Source: Mansonella perstans (Eukaryota > Nematoda > Chromadorea > Rhabditida > Onchocercidae). From it: DNA of 64,000 nt. A program made the translations under genes and the position numbers. Positions within the stretch are counted from its first letter, which is position 1, and each line of letters starts with the position of its first letter. Below are positions 25,215-38,331 of this stretch, piece by piece. The stretch is taken from contig JBAMDO010000566.1 in NCBI GenBank assembly GCA_037074765.1, positions 124,001 through 188,000 of the forward strand, written 5' to 3'. Below the pieces are notes generated by a model. It saw nothing but the letters and a program-made list of their open reading frames with translations, searched no databases and was not told the origin of the DNA.

Positions 25215-28200
25215 TTAAAGTGAAAAATAAAAGCACCGTATACGATCATCACGACTTCCAATCAAAGCACGGTAAGTGACAACTGCCGTTTTACTACTAC
25301 TATTGCCATTGCTATCACTGTTGTTACTACTGTTTCTTTTGTGCATTTCCAAAATTCGCACACCACTAAAAGTTTCTCCGGGTACTCTTAAAATTTCTAT
25401 GATTTTCATAGCGGGGATTTCCAAATCTGTAGTATTTCTTCTCATCATACTTCTCAATCCTTTGATAGCTAGCAAAGTTCCAGAGGAATCCTGTATAAAA
25501 AGATGTCCTTCATTATCCAGAATTTCTGGTGGTCTTGGAAATGATCTTACTCCATCAATTCGTATATACCAGAGCAGCTGAAGAGTATCTGTTCGTAGGA
25601 AGAACAGTGAAGAAGATTGAGTTACAATAATCGATACGCTATAATTATTGGTGCTATCCGGAAATAGTACCGGTGCTGCAAAAACACATTCCAGAATATC
25701 ATATTGATGCATCTGAAATGAAATTCCTAAAAAATTCAAACATAATCTCTTCTAAGCAGGTAGGCATTGGAACAAAAAGGATTGAAAGTTGAGCAGAGTA
25801 AAAGATTTATATTTCCCTTCATGAAAGATATGAAGTTCGAAGAGTTATTTAAAAACTTCAAAAATGTCCACTTTTTTTTTATGGTCACTCTGATCATAAT
25901 AGTCACATTTTAATATGTTCATACCATTCCCTTCCGTTTTGCTCTATTTGTCAGAATGCTTAGCACAGTACTTTGAATTACAGAAGACAAAAAGTTATCA
26001 CAAAAGGGAATCCCTCAAAAAAATTTGCAATTTCAAGAAAAACATAGTCAGTAGATAAACAAAAATTTAAGAATAGGAAAATTTGATTAGAAATGGCAAA
26101 TATTAAAAAATTTTGATATTCCTAAAATAGAAAGAAGCAAAAGAAAATTGGAGAGAATGCAAACGAAGAAAAAAATAGTCTAGACAAGGTTGAGAGAAAA
26201 AAATCGTGACAAAACAGTTCATTTTAAAAAAATTCAATCACTTATCTTTTTGATTTAACCATTTGAAAAAAGATACAAGAGTAGTGGGTCAGACGGAGAG
26301 AATGAAGAGAAAAGAAAAAAAGAAAAGAGAAAACAATATAGTTTTAATGCTAGTGGATCAACTTTAGTTTATTATGAAAAAAAATTTCAAAAAAAAGACT
26401 TCATGATAAGTATCATGAAGAAAAAAGTAAATGAACCAACGGAGGAATACTAATGTCTAAAATTGATGTAGTAAAGGCAGAATGAAGGCTGGCAAAGTAA
26501 TATATGTTTGTTGATGATCCGAGGATGGATAGAATCCTTCTAAACGGCAAATACTGTCACAGACAAATAGTCACATACCATAAATGCCTTTTATTTATCA
26601 TGAAAACGAAATGAGATTTTAGCAATTACGTTACGATAATTGTCAGCTTTCAATAGGAAGAGAAATATTAAGAAGGTCGGAATTTTTTTTGGAAATATTA
26701 GAAAAAATCGGAATTTTAAATTTCAAACAAAATATCTAATAGTTTTACATTTCACACCGTGAAACGCTTTTAGGATTATTGGTGTGAGTGAAAAGCGAAG
26801 ATATAAGCCATATCTAATTAAGAAAGTTTAAAAAAAAGAAAAAAACGCACTATTTGTCCATTTCTTGTATAGCACAATGTTACAAGTCCTTTAACATCTG
26901 CAACCAATACACAGTCAAGTTCTTTTATAATGCATAAATTTGCGAATACAGGTGCAGCCAGTTGAATTTTCCATAAAATAATACCAGTATCCTGAAATTA
27001 AAAAAATTATTCACAAATATTTAACGAAACAATCTGAAAATAACTTGAAAATAATCCAAACAATCCAAAGATCTCGTCCTAAAAACTTGAATTACTTCAG
27101 CTAAAGACAAAAAAATCATAAATTCAAAAAAAAGTTATCAAGAGTTAAAAAAATGAACTGAAGGTTAACAATCAAATGTTCTACAACTATATATACATTA
27201 AAAATTATACCAAAAATCAGCAAAAAAATTATTCATCATAAATTTAATTCATATTTCACATCTCGATTTAACAGATCAGATTCTTTATGTACTGCAAAGA
27301 AATAGCACTTAAAACATATGTAGAAAATCTAAAGGATCAATTTTTATATTTATTTTTATTCAACGAAAGAAGGTGCAGCGAATAATTTATGCCAGCGATC
27401 TTTTTCATTAATCGAAAAAACATAATTACTCCATTAAAATAATACCTCTTCGCGTAATGGGCATATTATTATAATTCAATATGCGCAAAGTTCCGTTTAT
27501 TTCACCGCGGTATGTAAAAAAAGGATGCAATTTTTATGAACAATGAAAAATGACTTTTTTTTGAAGATTGTTCGCTGGTAGTGTGAAAACAAATTGCAAA
27601 ACAAATTCCGACTATAAGTTAAAAACAAGCTAAAAGATACTTGAAGTCACGAAATTTCAAGCTAGAGAAATTCACGCTGTTTTTGAAGTGCAGAACTTAA
27701 CGGGATAATTAACACGGGATAATTTAACTAAAGGAAGCCACCAATCATACTCCTATCATCGATCTCTCAGCATTGGAAATGAATAATTTAAAAATTTCCG
27801 GCACAATTAATCAAAAAACTAAATGGTTTAAATTGCCCAGTAAATGATCACATTCAACTATTATAATCTCATAAATGCAAACATACGAAATTTACTGTGA
27901 TCCTGTAATTCGGAACCCAAAAACTTGATCTATTATACGTAATTATTTCTCATAGACAGGTGAAAACATATTATCAATAAAGGGTCTAGATGCAATAAAA
28001 GGAAGAAAATTTTTCTCCAAACTTACTAATTCGACACCAAGAAATTCCCCTCGCAAAGTGGCACACAATATAACTGTACCAGTAAACAAAGGTGATGCCA
28101 GGATGCAACCATCACAAACAACCTTCCATAACATCCTACAGTTCTAAAAATAAATGAGAGAGTCGATTATAGAAAAGTTTTGAAAGTAGAAAGCTATAAA

Positions 28201-31200
28201 AACACCAGGACATGTTTGAATAGCTATGATGATATAATGTTGGATCCTAAGATTATCATGCCCAGGTAATTAATTCTACTATTAGTTCTTTCAACTCATC
28301 GACTACTTTGCAAAAGTTTGTTATAAATCAATCAGTCACTGATTTATCAGTTATATTTCATCAATGATAAGTGAAGAACTTGGAGTTTCTTTCCCATCTA
28401 TATTAATCTAATACAATTTGTTTTTAATACCGAAGATCCATCCAAAATAAAAGCTTGGACAAGAAAAAAAAACATTTAAGAAACGCCACAACAAATAAAT
28501 GGAAAAATATCCCATCTTTATCAAATAACTCACCTTGATATCAAGCATATAGAGACATTTATCATATGAACCAAACACGCATTTATTTCCAGCATCGAAA
28601 AGTACAGAAGATGATTTAATGACATTTCCTGTGGCAAATTTCCATATCAATTTTCCACTCTTCTGATCCAGAAAATGCAAGTAGCCATCATAACAGCCTA
28701 TAGCATATCAAAGTGGTTTATCAACACACACTATACGAAGAAATCAAAATCTATGGCATAGGGATTTCACTGTCCAAGCTTGTTAGGCCCTGGCAGAGTA
28801 AATAGTGAGGAAGTTCCGCGATTGCTGCATTCCGCGTTGAAAAATTTACTGCGTAGCCAAATGGATTCATTCAACGTGGATGAAATCTTCCAATTCTTCG
28901 TTCGAAGCCACGCCATAATAATGACAATATGGAAGAAGGAAAATTTTTGCACCGTTTATTGGACTATTTTCCTGAGTTTAAACATTACGGGAAGTACGAC
29001 CAGGGAAATGCAACATAGTACGAAGGTCGAATGACCATGATCAGAGATGAAGTGGAAGATAAACAAAAGTCGAAAAACAGACCCACAGCAATGATACCGT
29101 TTTGGCAACAAGCAGTTGCTTCAATTCGCCCTTCAAGCTGAACTTCCCATTCCTTGGTACCATCCAGAGATAATGAAACGAATCGCCCAGAATGTGATCC
29201 CAGAAAAATTGAGCTGAAAAAGCCACTCAGTTTGCTCAGTTTTAACAGTCTTAAAAACTCCTAAATTTGATTAAAAATTAAAATTTCGAAGCAAGATGAT
29301 CAACATAATATTGTAGTTCACAATCTACTGCTTTGCTTAACATCCTAATTGCAGATATTTTGAACACAATCTAACATCATAACCAAAAGATATAAAGATA
29401 TGTCATGTTATCACCAATTGCACATTTGAATTTTGTCGATAAAAAGAATTAAATTTAACAATGGTTCGTAAATTTTCGATTCATACCCATTTTCGACCAC
29501 AGGTGTAGCATCGATGCACTTCCCCAAGTTATACTCCCATAATAAATTGACATTAACGCAATTTTTTATTGGCCTTGCACGAATTTCCCGCAAGTGTATG
29601 AAATTCCTTTCTCGCCCATTTCGATTAAAATCAAGGGCATCCAAAAATCCAGCAATTGTTCCGGTATCCGAAAGAAGATATTGCAGAAGTGGAAAAGTGC
29701 GTTGTTTTAAAAGATGTTCTGTTTTAAGAGTTAATTCTGCTGCATGTATTGAATCCAAACCCAAATCTTTGAACTTCATTTCTTGATTAGTTTTTAAATT
29801 TATTTCTGAAAGAAATGCTGTAAATTATCAGTTAAAATGTAAAGTCATATCAATTTACTTATATCAAGTTGCATGCCTATTTTCATAAGTTCCTACATCT
29901 AATTGCAAAATTTTTGAGCAAATGAAAATAAGCTAACACTTTAAAATTTATGGATTTTTTAGAAATCTAAACGAAACTGTTATGAACAACTTGCAAAATA
30001 TAAACGTAGCATGTAAAGATATATAACATATATATTAAACAAACGAAAGCAAAAAGAAAGCATAGAGAAAATAACTATTTAGACTTTGGTACTTTTTCCA
30101 TTTTTAATTTCCATTTTCTCATTTCGCCATTTCAGTATCATTCATTTTTTATTCACTACTTCAATATTTCTTCGTTAGATTTACTAATTGTTCGTATTCG
30201 GTATATCATTAAAATCAAATATGATAAAATAATGAAAGAGCTTACTGAGATTTTCAAATAATTTACTCAAATCTTCCATAGTAAAAACCAAATTTTTTTG
30301 CTCAAACATTTGCATTAACTGTTGGCGATCAACTTTCCCTGAAGATATGCGTAAATGATCTGACCACCATAATCAAGCCTTTATTATTTACCCAAATCGA
30401 AGTTCTTATTGCTCGAACTTTTATATTATTTATTTTTATTTACTTATCCATTTATTCAAAATTATCCAAAGACAAAATAATCCAGCTTGATTTTCTACTA
30501 TCAATTATCACCTCACCTTTCTAAAATTATAAAACTCTAAAAATTATAAATGTAATGAAATGTTTATAGTCCACAAACCATTTTTCGTTACTGGCCAATT
30601 GTTCACTAAAACAACCATTATTGGTAATCTAACTGTCAGTTTTTTGCATAAATCAGTTTGCACATTTGCACTATTTACGACGTGTACAAACAGTAAGATA
30701 CACTGCTCACGACGTAATGCTATAGCCGACTGAATTCCGCCATATTCTTCTACTTTTCGGGCCAATCCAGATAAGCTTACACTTATCCCATTAATCTTCT
30801 GCTGAAAAATAACAGTGACAAGAATTATCACATACTTATATCATTCTTTTTGTTGATGAATAAATAAATTATGAGACTTGTTCCAATTTCAGATCATATT
30901 AGAATTGCAGAATTATCATAAACAGATTGGTTTTGCAAAAAATTACTTCTGCCAGATGCTGAAAATTGCATTGCTAAATTATAAAATATCTTGGTAAATT
31001 TCTCATAAAACTAAAGTAAGCAAATATCTGATCGCATGCATACCTATCATGAAATTTCATGCTGAACTTTCACAGCAAAGATTGCTGAAATTAACCGAAG
31101 AGATGAAAAGATAAAAAATGTTCAAAGTAATATCACAAACCTGATCATCAGATCGATCACACCAGTAAATTTTTCCCATTTCTGTAAGTTCAACAATATC

Positions 31201-33368
31201 ACCAGTAGAAAACCAAGCTCCAGACAATTTACCATTTATAAAACAGCGCCTCGAACCACCAATAAGCAATTCTCCGGTATCACTAACGTTAAATTTTGTA
31301 TCCAATAAAGGTTCACCAATTTCTACACGAGTTTCTCTAAATAATTTATGTTTTTAATTGCTAATTATGTCATTCTAACTGTTCTGTCTCTATTTAAAAT
31401 AATTGGCTTATAAGCTTACTTCCAATCAACTTTATGACAGGAAGCCCAACAGGATACTTCGGTAACTCCGTACACATTGTAGAAATTAATCAATTTATGA
31501 TCAATGTGATAACGCTTAATAAAATTTTTTGGGAACTCCTCACCACCCAGAATTATTGTTCGTACAGCTGAATGACCAGCAAAAATTTCAGTTAAAAAAT
31601 TATGAGGCAGAATTTTCAGTTGCGATGGTGTCATCTGAAACAAAACTCTGTATTAAACCTACATTGTCTAGTTCATTAATGCATTATAGGATTAAAATCC
31701 ATAAAGTAAACGAAAAATTGAAATCGTAGCTTAGCATTCAAGTAACGGAGATATATGCTGAAGATGCCCTACTAGACACTATTTGAAGAGGATGGTAACA
31801 AACAAGAAAATGATTGCAACAGCCATTAATTTCATTCTTCATCTTTTTTAGAAAGGAATCTGAACATGGTAAATAAATTTCAACTGTCATAAGGTTTTCC
31901 TCATTTGCTTTTGTAGTTAGTTATATCTTTTGAACAGAAATTTAAGTCAGTTTTTTGATTTATCAAATGTAAAATAATATATAGAATAAATATAATACAA
32001 AATGACAAAGGAATTCGAAGTCTAGCCTGAATAAAGGTCACACCATATTTCAAGATTACATCAGCTAATCTTGATGGCATGGAACGAAATGAATCCGGAA
32101 CAATTAATAGTTTTGCACCATTTACTACAGCTAAAAGAATCTCCACAACAAATGGATCAAATGTTGTTGCTGTAGCGAAAAGAATAACATCGGAAGTTGT
32201 GATTCCGAATCGACGACTAAAAGAGAATAATTTGGAGCTATAACAAATCTTATTCCGAAATAACAAAATGCTTTGACCTTATGAAAAATGATGGAGTATT
32301 TGTGAATTTTTCTAGTGCGGTGGCTAACCTACAGAATTTTTCTACTGCGAGTACAAGAGAATTTTGTTGGTATCAGAAAACAATTTGTCATTTTTGCCAA
32401 GAATTTCAATCTAAAGCAACAATTATGTTAGAATCAGTAGGAATTTTTTTAAATATTTTGGTTTTGTGAAACAGCAAAATTTTTAATTCTTATGTTATGA
32501 TTTGTTTTTTCGCTTACATCTTAGATTATGATTGATTAACAGATGATATTACAGAAAGAATAGAAACAGAAAACAGCAAAGGAAATTCCATAAATGCTAA
32601 CCTGAAATCCCAAATATTAGGCATTATACAGCTGTATGGAACAAGAACTTCTTTTCTTTCTCCTAATGTACCAGATGTGGTAATTAAATAGCAAAATTTG
32701 TCGTTTCCAAATTCATCCAAATGATAGTATCCGTTATGATGGAAGTAAATTTGTAGACCCAGTATACTAACTGGTAACTGATTTTCTTCTGCAGCAATAG
32801 CAGAAATAATACAAGATACTGTAGCACTACGATAATTGCTTATCGTTTCATTGCCTGAACAACAAATGAAGCAATTGCTCGTTTCCAGAATTCTGAAAAT
32901 TCAACAAACTAATTTTGGAACGATTTATTAGGTATAAAAAACAATAATCCAAAAAACCAATTCTTTATTTATTGAGCATTTCAATAAAACTTGTATATCT
33001 TCAAATTTATTTAAAGATTACTGAAAGTAACCTAATACGAGATTATGAGATAAGATTTAAATAATTCCTTTTTCAAATGAAATACAAAGATTTTGAAAAT
33101 TGATGATATTATTCAATTTTATGCTATGAGGTATAATATAAAGTAAACCTAAATAAATAAAGAATGCAAACCCAAGAAGAGCAGAAATGAATGCAGGATG
33201 CCTAGGAAGAGCTACAGCAATGAGACAATTCCTGTAACAGATTAATTTTTCGGCAATCAATGCAACTCCGTTCATAATATCGGCATGTCCCACTGCTACG
33301 TCATATGAATTATCCATTTCTTCCACATATATCATTGAAAATGTTTCCGCAATTGGTGCCCTTGACAT
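25215..33368 (-). CDS. AASDH-like enzyme: adenylation domain, acyl carrier domain, PQQ-type beta-propeller repeats
   Basis: Thirteen exons in order: 33368-33172, 32892-32602, 32216-32027, 31634-31420, 31336-31141, 30801-30579, 30338-30246, 29805-29487, 29213-29083, 28697-28534, 28143-28027, 26991-26851 and 25712-25215. They give about 924 residues in agreeing phase (human AASDH/ACSF4 is about 1100). Adenylation core motifs are visible: A3 TTSGTLGERK (about residue 137), A5 NVYGVTE, A7 STGD, A8 RSDDQQKING and A10 TKNGKVDR. The carrier domain has LGLDSIHAAEL with the phosphopantetheine Ser at about 487. The C-terminal 350 residues hold repeats such as GSHSGRFVSLSLDG, GYLHFLDQKSGKLIWKF and GEFLGVEL, typical of PQQ/WD-like blades. 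The vertebrate protein activates beta-alanine. Its acceptor is unclear. A3 departs from TSGTTGxPK. Intron 3 appears to use a GC donor. The ATG at 33368 lies 8 bases after a TTGCAG acceptor. Confidence 0.85.
26399..26420. repeat. Perfect 10-bp inverted repeat with 2-nt loop
   Basis: CTTCATGATA and TATCATGAAG are exact complements around AG. They lie in the last intron of the AASDH-like gene. Confidence 0.6.
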
Positions 33369-33866
33369 TTTTACTCTGCAATACATTGCAAAAAAAAAGT
33401 ATGCGAAGAAATCTAAATGTCAATCAACCTCAAAATAATCAGCGCACCTCCAATCATTTCTTATATTGGATGAAACAGAATAAGTGCATTTTATGCGCTA
33501 TCGTATTTCAGCATTAATTCCCAGTACTTTAACTAAGTGCATCAATACCATATTGGTCTAGCGTCAAGTACATATGTTTACTTGTATTATCATATGTAAC
33601 TAAAAAAAAAAAAAATACTTTCGAATTGGAAGGTTAGAAAATTGTAATGTGATTATTTTATTCACAAGAAAGTAAAAGTAAAAACAAATTCCACCGTATC
33701 ATTTCATTCCTAATTTTGCATACAATAGGAAACTTATATTAACAAACACTATGAACATAACCTTTACGCATAAAATATTTTTAACAAAATACAATCACTT
33801 TGCCCGGCAAAAAGTACAACAACTTGAAAATTTATAACATGATTCCATAAAGATAATGCATCAGAA
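33369..33866 (-). promoter_or_regulatory. Intercistronic region with a spliced-leader-type acceptor
   Basis: This 498-bp space separates the ADAT3 stop codon from the AASDH-like start codon, both on the minus strand. An AATAAA on the minus strand lies at 33662-33657, 205 bases past the ADAT3 stop. A TTGCAG acceptor ends at 33376, 8 bases before the downstream ATG. This arrangement (polyadenylation signal, spacer, acceptor next to ATG) resembles nematode operon spacers resolved by trans-splicing. An independent downstream promoter remains possible. Confidence 0.45.
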
Positions 33867-35750
33867 TCATCCATCAATAAATTCATCTATGCGAAAGACT
33901 GCGTAATGATGATTCAGTGATTTTTCTTCCTGAATTCGCCAACATGATTCATATACTCCATTTGAAGGGGTACGTTTTCCGTAAAATACTCGTCCAACGC
34001 GAAAATGTACCAGAGCCATAGCACACATTGCACATGGTTCATCGGTCAAGTACACATCAAATCCCGTACCAAGATATTGTAATATATCACCTGAAATAAT
34101 TTCTTATTCCCCTTTCTCATACGAATTCTCACAAAAAAGTGAGAAGACAAAAAAACAAAAGTAAAATAGCAAAGGCATTCAGGATCTTAAATTTTTATAA
34201 CTATTCTGTAACTGTAAGTTACTGCTAACCGCATATGAATTTAAAAAATCACACGAAACTGCATAATTTGATAGCTACACAGAAAGATAACGTCTTTACT
34301 TATAATTTTCAACACAAGAAATTCACTTTGCTTGGTGCGATGTCTTTCACAAAGATCTGAAACTGCAGCCATAACTGCATGTCCAAGAGGTACATTTCGG
34401 TTACCATTTTTTGCAACAACTTCACCTTTTAAATTCACAATAACACATCCTGAACCACCGTTACTAATCTGAAAAATTTTTTCCAATTGATGAAAGAACG
34501 GCTAATTTAGAATAAAGAAACAAAGCTTTTAACTTCTTAAACCGGATTCAACAGTTTAAACTTTTAAAGACCACAGCGAATGAAACTTTAGCTTCTACAT
34601 TCTGAATAACAGCAGTAGACAAAAAATGTATTATGAGTATTGAAAATCGGCAACAAGTCATTTTTTTTTGAAGAAAACAGACACAACCCTATTAATTTCC
34701 AAAAAGACTCTGACTGTGAGGATATTCAATGCGGTTCAAAGCATATCGTAAAGTTATTTAACTACCACTTAACTATAATCAAGTTACCATCAAACACCAC
34801 ATGTGTATAAGTTATTTACTTTTTTTTTTTAAATTGTTTTAATGAATCTAACTGTCACAAGTCTAAACACTAGAAGAAATAGATATATCTTAACCTTTTC
34901 TGATTCCAGATAGAAACCAATAATTTTTTGGTATTCATTAGGTGTCAGAAAATTCCCATCCAACAGTGCCTCATACTGCTTGTTTGGATGAAAAGCTGTA
35001 GGCCAATATTGTTTAGCCCATAGAAATTGTAGCCTGGTCACTGGCTTACATAAAGGAACTTTCACTTTTAAGACGGAAATCTCTGGAAGCGCAGTCTGAA
35101 GTTTCGTCATAAATTCCTGAAAATTTACAAAATTTTACTATTTACAGTGTTGAGAAATAAACTAATTAGACGACTGCGAAAAAAAAAAATTGAGAAAACA
35201 AAGTAGTATTACATTAATCTCTAAATTTGATTAGGATGAGCAGCTTTATGAAACATATCAAACATAAATCTATCTTGATTCTTTTCTCTTTCGTGTCCAA
35301 AAAAGTAAAAGTTTAAATGAAATCTTATACTTAGTTTAGAAATAATAAATACTTCAATTTAAAATCATTAACATGAATTCAAGTTTATCTTGAAAAAAAA
35401 CCACAACAACGAATTCAGGGCTCATTATCTATGTAACTCATTTAGAATTTAATCACCACATGATAAATCCTAATGTAAATGAATATTTCTCGTATTAATG
35501 AAAGCCCATACCCTCAGCAGTACACCTCAGCAGCACTACAGCAAAAGAGAATTACCTGTGGTAGTGGATCACTTGCTGGCTGGATAAGAATTAGTCCATT
35601 CTTGATACGCTTTAAATGATTCGCTTCTGATGGCATGTTCGGCAAGATTTGTAACAACAATCCAATTTTGCACTTATCCTCCACATATAACGCGTGATAC
35701 TCAATGAGAGGCAATTCGTCGCACACAATTTCTTTCCGAAGCACTGGCAT
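33867..35750 (-). CDS. ADAT3: tRNA-specific adenosine deaminase subunit 3 (ADAT3/Tad3-like)
   Basis: Four exons, 35750-35556, 35116-34895, 34468-34300 and 34090-33867, give 269 residues with all phases agreeing. ADAT3 forms a heterodimer with ADAT2 that deaminates adenosine to inosine at the wobble position (A34) of several tRNAs. The cytidine-deaminase fold is visible as strand GCVIVNLKGEVVA, the zinc-site segment VPLGHAVMAAV (His about 169) and YLTDEPCAMCAMALVHFR (Cys 215 and 218). The catalytic Glu of active deaminases (HAE) is replaced by Val (HAV), the hallmark of the non-catalytic ADAT3 subunit. The C-terminal GRVFYGKRTPSNGVYES and the Leu-Asn-His-His-Tyr segment also fit. At 269 residues it is shorter than human (about 350), mainly N-terminally. 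The ATG lies a few bases after a TTTAAG acceptor. It is upstream of the AASDH-like gene on the same strand. Confidence 0.9.
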
Positions 35751-36167
35751 AACGCTGAATCTTAAATGATCAAAACATATCAAATACAGATTTGAAAAAA
35801 GGAACGAAATCCTTATCAAATTGGCAAATAAATGCGAGAGCTTCAATTTTAATTATGCTGGAGGCACTATATAGTTCAGGTTCGATATATTCTCAATATA
35901 GCTCATAATTTAAAAAATAACTGTCCTAAAATCACTTAACATAATTTAACAGATGGAAATCTAGAAAATCGTCCCATGGTAATTGCTACATTAAGATATT
36001 TACCTCTCCTTATCATCAAGATACAATTCGAAATTAACTATAGAAAAGATTTTATAATTTTTTCCAAAACAGACCGAAATTAACTCAATTTAAATTAAAG
36101 TAATAAATCTATAAAGACCAAGCAAATATTAACAAATTAAGAATGAGAGTTCAAGAATCTGATGGAA

Positions 36168-36248
36168 AAATTAGAAAAACTAGAAAACTAGAAAAAACTA
36201 GAAAAACTAGAAAGTAAGAAAACTAGAAAAACCGGACTAGAAAAACCA
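36168..36248. repeat. Degenerate tandem repeat, about 9-bp unit
   Basis: Repeated AAAAACTAG-like units with length variation occur upstream of ADAT3. It is a simple-sequence tract. Confidence 0.7.
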
Positions 36249-36362
36249 ACTACCTTCTTCCTTTCATCTTCTTTCTGGTATCTTCTTGCTCGGTAGCCGT
36301 ATCCCAGCAACCAGAACAACCAGGTTTTTCTTCTGTACATGTCATTTTTACAGGGAACTTAG

Positions 36363-36560
36363 AAATTCAGAACTGAATTTTCACCTGGAAATATTGATCA
36401 AGAATCAAATTTTAATTTTCAAAAGTTACAGTTTGGCGCGATTTACATGCCTCCAAACAAAAAGAAAAATTCGGAACAATCCCACTACACTCCAAATTAT
36501 CCAAACAAGGGAACTCCCGAAACACTATACAAAACCGCAAACCTTACGTCTGAAATTTAA
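36363..36560 (+). CDS. Possible small exon or ORF of unknown function
   Basis: After AACTTAG, a 66-codon frame runs to TAA at 36558-36560. Its residues include TEFSPGNIDQESNFNFQ and MPPNKKKNSEQSHYTPNY, which are varied and hydrophilic rather than AT-biased filler. A second plus-strand frame overlaps it and stays open from 36286 to 36702, 138 codons, without an ATG at its head. Neither has a convincing partner exon or recognised domain, so it could be an isolated terminal exon, a decayed gene or chance. Confidence 0.22.
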   Translation, partial: KFRTEFSPGNIDQESNFNFQKLQFGAIYMPPNKKKNSEQSHYTPNYPNKGTPETLYKTANLTSEI

Positions 36561-38094
36561 CGCAGCAAACATCTGCAAATCTCTACATCTCACCGATATT
36601 TGTGAGCGTTTTTCTGGAGTAAGATGTATTTCTGATCAAGATGAAAACATCAGACGTGGAAAGCCAGGAAGAGAAATGTCAGAGAATTTCAGGAAAGGAT
36701 AAATAAATATCTGCAAAAGTCTTAGAAAAAAAGCACTTTCAAAAATCTTAAAAAGTTTCGCAAATCTTGAAATTTTTGAATTTTTGAAAAAAAAAATTTG
36801 AAAATTCTAAATTTTGAAGTGAAAAAAATTTCAAAACGACTTGAAGATTAGAATGATACGAAAAATCGCTCACATTGTCAAAAAAATTTTGAATACTTTT
36901 TTAGCGATAGTAATTATCGTAAAAGTTACTGATGGAAGGATTTGAATAATGAACTTTAAATTTCAGTTTTCGAAAAATTTTAAAAATTTTAGCAGCAACT
37001 TAGCTCTTTATCATTTTCGTAGATGATGATGTGAATTTACTATTGCCATTTATTTAGGTATGTATCTCAGAACGATGAAAAAATAAAACCGAAAGATGGT
37101 AAATTAGAATGGAATTACCAAAAAAGAATTTTTAATTTTTTTAGACCGGCATATTTGTGATGTCTTATTGTAATCAATGGGCGGTTAAAACGGATCCCGG
37201 AATAAATTAAACTCTTAAGCTTCTTATATCAGTATAAGAATGCCTACGGTGAACAAAAAGTATGATGATTGACCAAAATACATTAAAATCTCCAACTACT
37301 ATCCTCAAATTAAATTTATTTTTAAAAAAGTGCCATCCTTAAACTGAATTTACTTTTAGAACTCTTTTTGTGACTTAATCGGTATGTTGAAGTATTTCAA
37401 AAGCGCCATCAGTCCAACATACATATGGTGGTTATATTTGCTTCATCATAATCACATCAAGAGTAGCAAATAACAATCATCATGCGGCACCGAACTCACT
37501 ACATTTAATTGATGCAACTTACACAGTCCATTTCACTAACAAATCAATCCATATATATTTATAAATAACCATGGTATTGTTTACTGTTACTTCTTAATAA
37601 AAATAAACACAAAATCTTGGAAATTCCCAGTAACTTGCTATTATGACAGGTCAACAACTCTCTGTTGACCAATCACTTCATAAATTGCTAATATTGTTTG
37701 AATCTTTCCACTAAGCTAAAAGTTAAAGTAGCGGTAACATAGAAATTGATGAATGATCGACGGAAAATTTGAAATCCTTTTTTCTCAATCCCAAACTTTC
37801 ACTCATATCTTCCTCCAACAGAACAAAATTTATCCTCATTTCAAAAATCGATCTTGTAATAGATTAATTAATCAAACTTTGGATTTTCCTCAAAAATGTC
37901 AACTATCCATGTGCATACTTATTCAGGTCTGTGCACTGCGACATTAAAATTTTTCCTGGACGCCATGCTTAAATAAATAAGGATGAATTCTTATCTTTTT
38001 CTATATATACTTACAAGAAATATATGTAGCATACTCTCCTATACATGTATTTCTTAAGTATAATTGATGAAAATTGAACAATAAACTAACAGAA

Positions 38095-38331
38095 TCACAA
38101 ATTATCGAGTTCTCCCAATATTCGCAAACAAAAGTAATTAGTGAAAGATCAGAAAAAAAAAGAAAAGTAACAAATTATCAATATGAAAATGGACAAGATT
38201 GCATAAAAATAAGGTTGAAACATGGAAATGTTCAGAATGAAAGATTCAATAAAGTTCAAATCACCAATTTGGTTAACAAAGGAACAGCAAATAATGAAGT
38301 GTTTCAGCTTAGCTTGAACAACAGTGAATAA
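38095..38331 (+). CDS. Possible terminal exon, unknown function
   Basis: After ACTAACAG the frame stays open to TAA at 38329-38331 with a basic patch (KKRK) and no ATG of its own. It lies antisense, just beyond the ORC4 stop. A-rich strands often lack stops in one frame, so this is weak. Confidence 0.15.
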   Translation, partial: SQIIEFSQYSQTKVISERSEKKRKVTNYQYENGQDCIKIRLKHGNVQNERFNKVQITNLVNKGTANNEVFQLSLNNSE

